Source: Saprospiraceae bacterium (GTDB lineage Bacteria; Bacteroidota; Bacteroidia; Chitinophagales; Saprospiraceae). From it: DNA of 64,000 nt. The notes beneath the pieces are model-generated. The model was not told the origin of the DNA. It made no database searches and worked only from the letters and a program-made list of their open reading frames with translations. Location of the stretch: assembly GCA_022841345.1 (NCBI GenBank), contig JALHRR010000025.1, positions 1-64,000 on the forward strand, written 5' to 3'. Every line of letters begins with the position of its first letter. Within the stretch, counting starts at the first letter, position 1. Shown piece after piece: positions 61,340-64,000 of the stretch. Both the position numbers and the translations under genes were made by a program.

Positions 61340-64000
61340 ATGTCACATTTTTACTCTATTGCACTATCCCTTGCGGTCTCTATTCTCGGCATTATAGCGA
61401 CCAATCCCAAAGAAAACGCAGAAAATATTCAAAAACAAAATGAAATCTGTTCTGGGCAGGCTCAAAATACAATGTCACTCCTGGTCTGGCTTGGAAATAA
61501 CGGGACTGACTGGAATGATCCAAACAACTGGACTCCTTCTGAAGTCCCTGATTCGGGCAGTCTGACAGGACATCACGTGATCATCCCCGTATCTGTAAGT
61601 GGAAACTATCCAATTATTACCGGCAATTCATTTGCAAGATCAGTGACAGTTGCGAGCGGGGCATCTGTTACTATTGCTATCGGAGGTGACCTCAAAGTGT
61701 ACGGAAGTGATAACGATGGTTATATCAATGGTGGTACTTTGGTGAATAACGGTAATTTCAGGGTTGATTCCTCCTTTAATGATGCTCTGCGAAATTTGGT
61801 GGGTGCCAATATTACAAATTCGGGAATTTTTACGCTGAATAGTGGAACCGGCAACAGACTTGAAAATTATTCACAGATCACCAACACGGGCTCTTTTACT
61901 GTGGGTGGTGGATTGGGAATCAATATGATCAATCATCCCGGTTCTGTCGTAATAAATTCAGGAACATTTTCTATAAATTCAGGCTTACTGGGAAGACTGG
62001 TAAACTATGGCAAAATCGACAATTTTGCCACATTTCAGATAACAGGCTCCCTGGCTGGAGACGGTTTAGTTAACCAGGATTCTATCCTGAATCGGGCTGG
62101 CGCAACTTTTTCAGTAAATGGAGGAAATTCCAGATTATTGGATAATCATCATTACATTCTGAATTCCGGGACTATGAACCTGGTCGGCTGTTTTCCTATC
62201 ATTCCAGCTGAAGCTAATTATAACAGGGAAAACGCTACTTTTAGAAATACTACCGGGAGTTCAATAAATATGGCAAGTACAAATAAAATTGTATTCAGGA
62301 ATGAGGGATATTTTCATTTATCAGGGACAGGATCCATTGGAAGTGCATCGGCTACAAATATCCTGAATGATTCGCTTGGCGTGATGGATGTACTCAATAA
62401 CCTCACGGTTCAGGGATCCAGCTCACCGGGCTCCGCGGCTTTAATTAATTACGGCGTTATTAACATTGGAGCTGCTACAACGTTTAATGTGTCAAATTCC
62501 GGAGCCGCGGGTATTCACAACTATCATCAGATTAACTCAAATTCAGGCTGTGTTCTTACATCCGGAAGTTTATCGTCAAATTCAATCGTAAATTTCGAAG
62601 GAGCAGTATTTAGCAATAATTGCAGTTCTACATTCAATAATAGTGGAGGGACAAAAATCATCAATCAAGGTAGGTATATTCATAATAATGGTAGTATTAG
62701 TTCTTCCGGAGGTACAATTTTTCTGGAGAACTCAGGTTACTGCGAATTAAATGTACCGGCTTCTTTTACCAGCATGCCAAGATTATTTTTTAATACTGAT
62801 ACCTTGATATTAAATGCTGCTTGTACGGTTACTAATAGCAACGGTTTCGATCAGGTTTTCAGAAATGGATCCGGAGCATATTTATTTTCGGATGCCCAAT
62901 TCAATGTAAATAGTATGGGCTTCCAATATTTGGAGAACTACGGAAAGGCCATTCTGGGTGCCCAATCTTCTTTTACCGGAACCTTTCTTTCAAGTTCCGC
63001 CCCGGTAATTCAAAATACAGATTCATTATACATGAATGGAAATGTAAATATCAGGGCTTTTTCTGCATTAGGTATTTCTAATTCAGGATATATCAATCAT
63101 TCCGGGATATATTACTCGCATAATACCTCCAGAGGAATTCAATCAACAGGAGGGACTTTTATCAATTCAGGAAGCATGGAGATTGATTCTGTATTTCAGA
63201 ATGCCATAGACTTAAATGGAGATCTCAATTTCGAAAATTCAGACTCAGGCAGTATCTCGATCAATTATACACTTAATAATGGTATTCATGTCAGCTCGGC
63301 ATCCAGCTTCCTGAATGAAGGAATTATTGAAATCGGATTGACAGATAGTCTGGGAATGTCAGCAATTAATAACGCCGGCTCATTTGTGAACAGAAATACC
63401 ATCAATTTAGGTGGGGGTCGCATCCATGAACATGGTATAAATAATACAGGTTCAGGATCTTTTGTAAATAATGGGCCCCTGACAATAAATGAATCACCAA
63501 ATTCTATTCACGGATTTGGAATTAACAATGAAGCTTCCTTTATTAATAACTATTGTGGAAACCTTATCGTAAACAAGAATATCAGCAATAATAACAGTAT
63601 TGAGAATATTGGTCAATTTACTATTAACAGCAGTGAAAACTCAATTAATACAGGCACCTTTACGAATTTCAGAACTTTAAATGTTCTTGGTGGCGGAGTC
63701 TTACCAAATGTAATCGAAGATGAATTAATTCAACTTGAATGTCCGGATGACCAAATAGTTAAGTTCAGTGAATTTCTTGACTTAACAAGTCTGCCCAAAT
63801 TTCCTCTTGATGGATCGTTTTCCGGCCCGGGAGTCCAGAATAACGTATTTAACTCCTCAGCAGCAGGGTTAGGAAATCACATCATTTCCTACAACTATTT
63901 TTATGATGTTAATTGTTTTCAGTCCTGCACATTTAACATAGAAGTGATTCCTTTCTTACCTCCGGGATGGAGTCAAAATATAAACGGCATAGGATGTAAT
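61340..64000 (+). CDS. Very large exported beta-helix-like surface protein (partial)
   Basis: An open frame with no stop runs from ATG at 61340 to the window's end, exactly 887 codons. It starts with a signal-like segment MSHFYSIALSLAVSILGIIA. Next is a domain with LVWLGNNGTDWNDPNNWTPS and VPDSGSLTGHHVIIP, a typical opening of Bacteroidota surface proteins. About 700 residues follow with Asn-, Gly-, Ser- and Ile-rich short repeats of the form NSGxFxINxG, which suggest a long parallel beta-helix. The last part, GSFSGPGVQNNVFNSSAAGL, resembles an Ig-like unit found before T9SS ends. The gene begins 11 nt after the GT2 stop codon. The C-terminus, probably with a T9SS domain, lies outside. Confidence 0.88.
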   Translation, partial: MSHFYSIALSLAVSILGIIATNPKENAENIQKQNEICSGQAQNTMSLLVWLGNNGTDWNDPNNWTPSEVPDSGSLTGHHVIIPVSVSGNYPIITGNSFARSVTVASGASVTIAIGGDLKVYGSDNDGYINGGTLVNNGNFRVDSSFNDALRNLVGANITNSGIFTLNSGTGNRLENYSQITNTGSFTVGGGLGINMINHPGSVVINSGTFSINSGLLGRLVNYGKIDNFATFQITGSLAGDGLVNQDSILNRAGATFSVNGGNSRLLDNHHYILNSGTMNLVGCFPIIPAEANYNRENATFRNTTGSSINMASTNKIVFRNEGYFHLSGTGSIGSASATNILNDSLGVMDVLNNLTVQGSSSPGSAALINYGVINIGAATTFNVSNSGAAGIHNYHQINSNSGCVLTSGSLSSNSIVNFEGAVFSNNCSSTFNNSGGTKIINQGRYIHNNGSISSSGGTIFLENSGYCELNVPASFTSMPRLFFNTDTLILNAACTVTNSNGFDQVFRNGSGAYLFSDAQFNVNSMGFQYLENYGKAILGAQSSFTGTFLSSSAPVIQNTDSLYMNGNVNIRAFSALGISNSGYINHSGIYYSHNTSRGIQSTGGTFINSGSMEIDSVFQNAIDLNGDLNFENSDSGSISINYTLNNGIHVSSASSFLNEGIIEIGLTDSLGMSAINNAGSFVNRNTINLGGGRIHEHGINNTGSGSFVNNGPLTINESPNSIHGFGINNEASFINNYCGNLIVNKNISNNNSIENIGQFTINSSENSINTGTFTNFRTLNVLGGGVLPNVIEDELIQLECPDDQIVKFSEFLDLTSLPKFPLDGSFSGPGVQNNVFNSSAAGLGNHIISYNYFYDVNCFQSCTFNIEVIPFLPPGWSQNINGIGCN

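Noticed and set aside
1-64000. tRNA or rRNA genes
   Set aside because: I looked for T-arm-like GTTCRANNC sequences and acceptor pairing in the intergenic regions and found nothing convincing. A covariance-model scan would settle it.

Overview
The window looks like the chromosome of a Bacteroidota bacterium, probably a Saprospiria/Saprospiraceae-like lineage. The evidence is several type IX secretion (T9SS) type A C-terminal sorting domains, repeated matches to the Bacteroidota -7 promoter box TAnnTTTG, weak Shine-Dalgarno sequences, AT-rich intergenic DNA, and family content typical of the phylum (GIN/DUF2807, DUF2207-LemA, DUF3536-GH57, a TetR-TolC-MFP-RND operon). The genus assignment is inference.

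Layout. 1-0.2 kb: an array of small hairpins separated by a constant motif. 0.2-3.3 kb: a four-gene minus-strand operon (RDD, GNAT, GrpB, DinB) divergent from maf. 3.4-6.4 kb: a lone IS1595-like transposase with an altered catalytic motif, then folD-prmA. 6.8-13.5 kb: a complete TetR-regulated RND efflux operon closed by a terminator. 13.6-15.5 kb: a decaying accessory patch with an Rpn-type nuclease gene, a small conserved gene cut by an in-frame TGA, and a YoeB-type toxin-antitoxin pair whose toxin is frameshifted. 15.5-18.7 kb: an operon with a membrane Fe-S protein, an HdrB-like CCG protein, a small conserved protein and a Spo0M-like protein. 18.9-25.8 kb: a PRTase, a one-domain asparaginase, and a membrane-stress-like cluster (zinc ribbon, SPFH, DUF2207, LemA). 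26-30.5 kb: glgB plus a GH57 enzyme.

30.5-41.1 kb carries exported proteins: a tail-fibre-like protein with a Peptidase_G2-like segment, T9SS cargo, a Tat-exported ankyrin protein, a DUF481-type outer-membrane protein, a GIN-domain protein and a cyanophycinase-like peptidase. 41.1-45.4 kb is repeat-rich and contains one enzyme gene, an exported S9 peptidase. Around that gene lie heptamer repeats, a 120-bp tandem repeat, an orphan T9SS-domain fragment, two more hairpin arrays, a GC-rich possibly structured element and a perfect 32-bp palindrome. 45.4-58.3 kb holds four tandem ~1055-residue paralogues (BNR-type propeller plus T9SS domain) with mosaic, nearly identical C-termini. 58.5-64 kb has a phospholipase D-like synthase, a GT2 glycosyltransferase and a very large surface protein that runs off the right edge.

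The best candidate for something undescribed is the set of three arrays in which a short constant motif (RTCACC, or its complement GGTGAY) alternates with hairpins of unrelated stem sequence. This reverses the usual logic of REP or CRISPR repeats: the linker is conserved and the palindromes vary.
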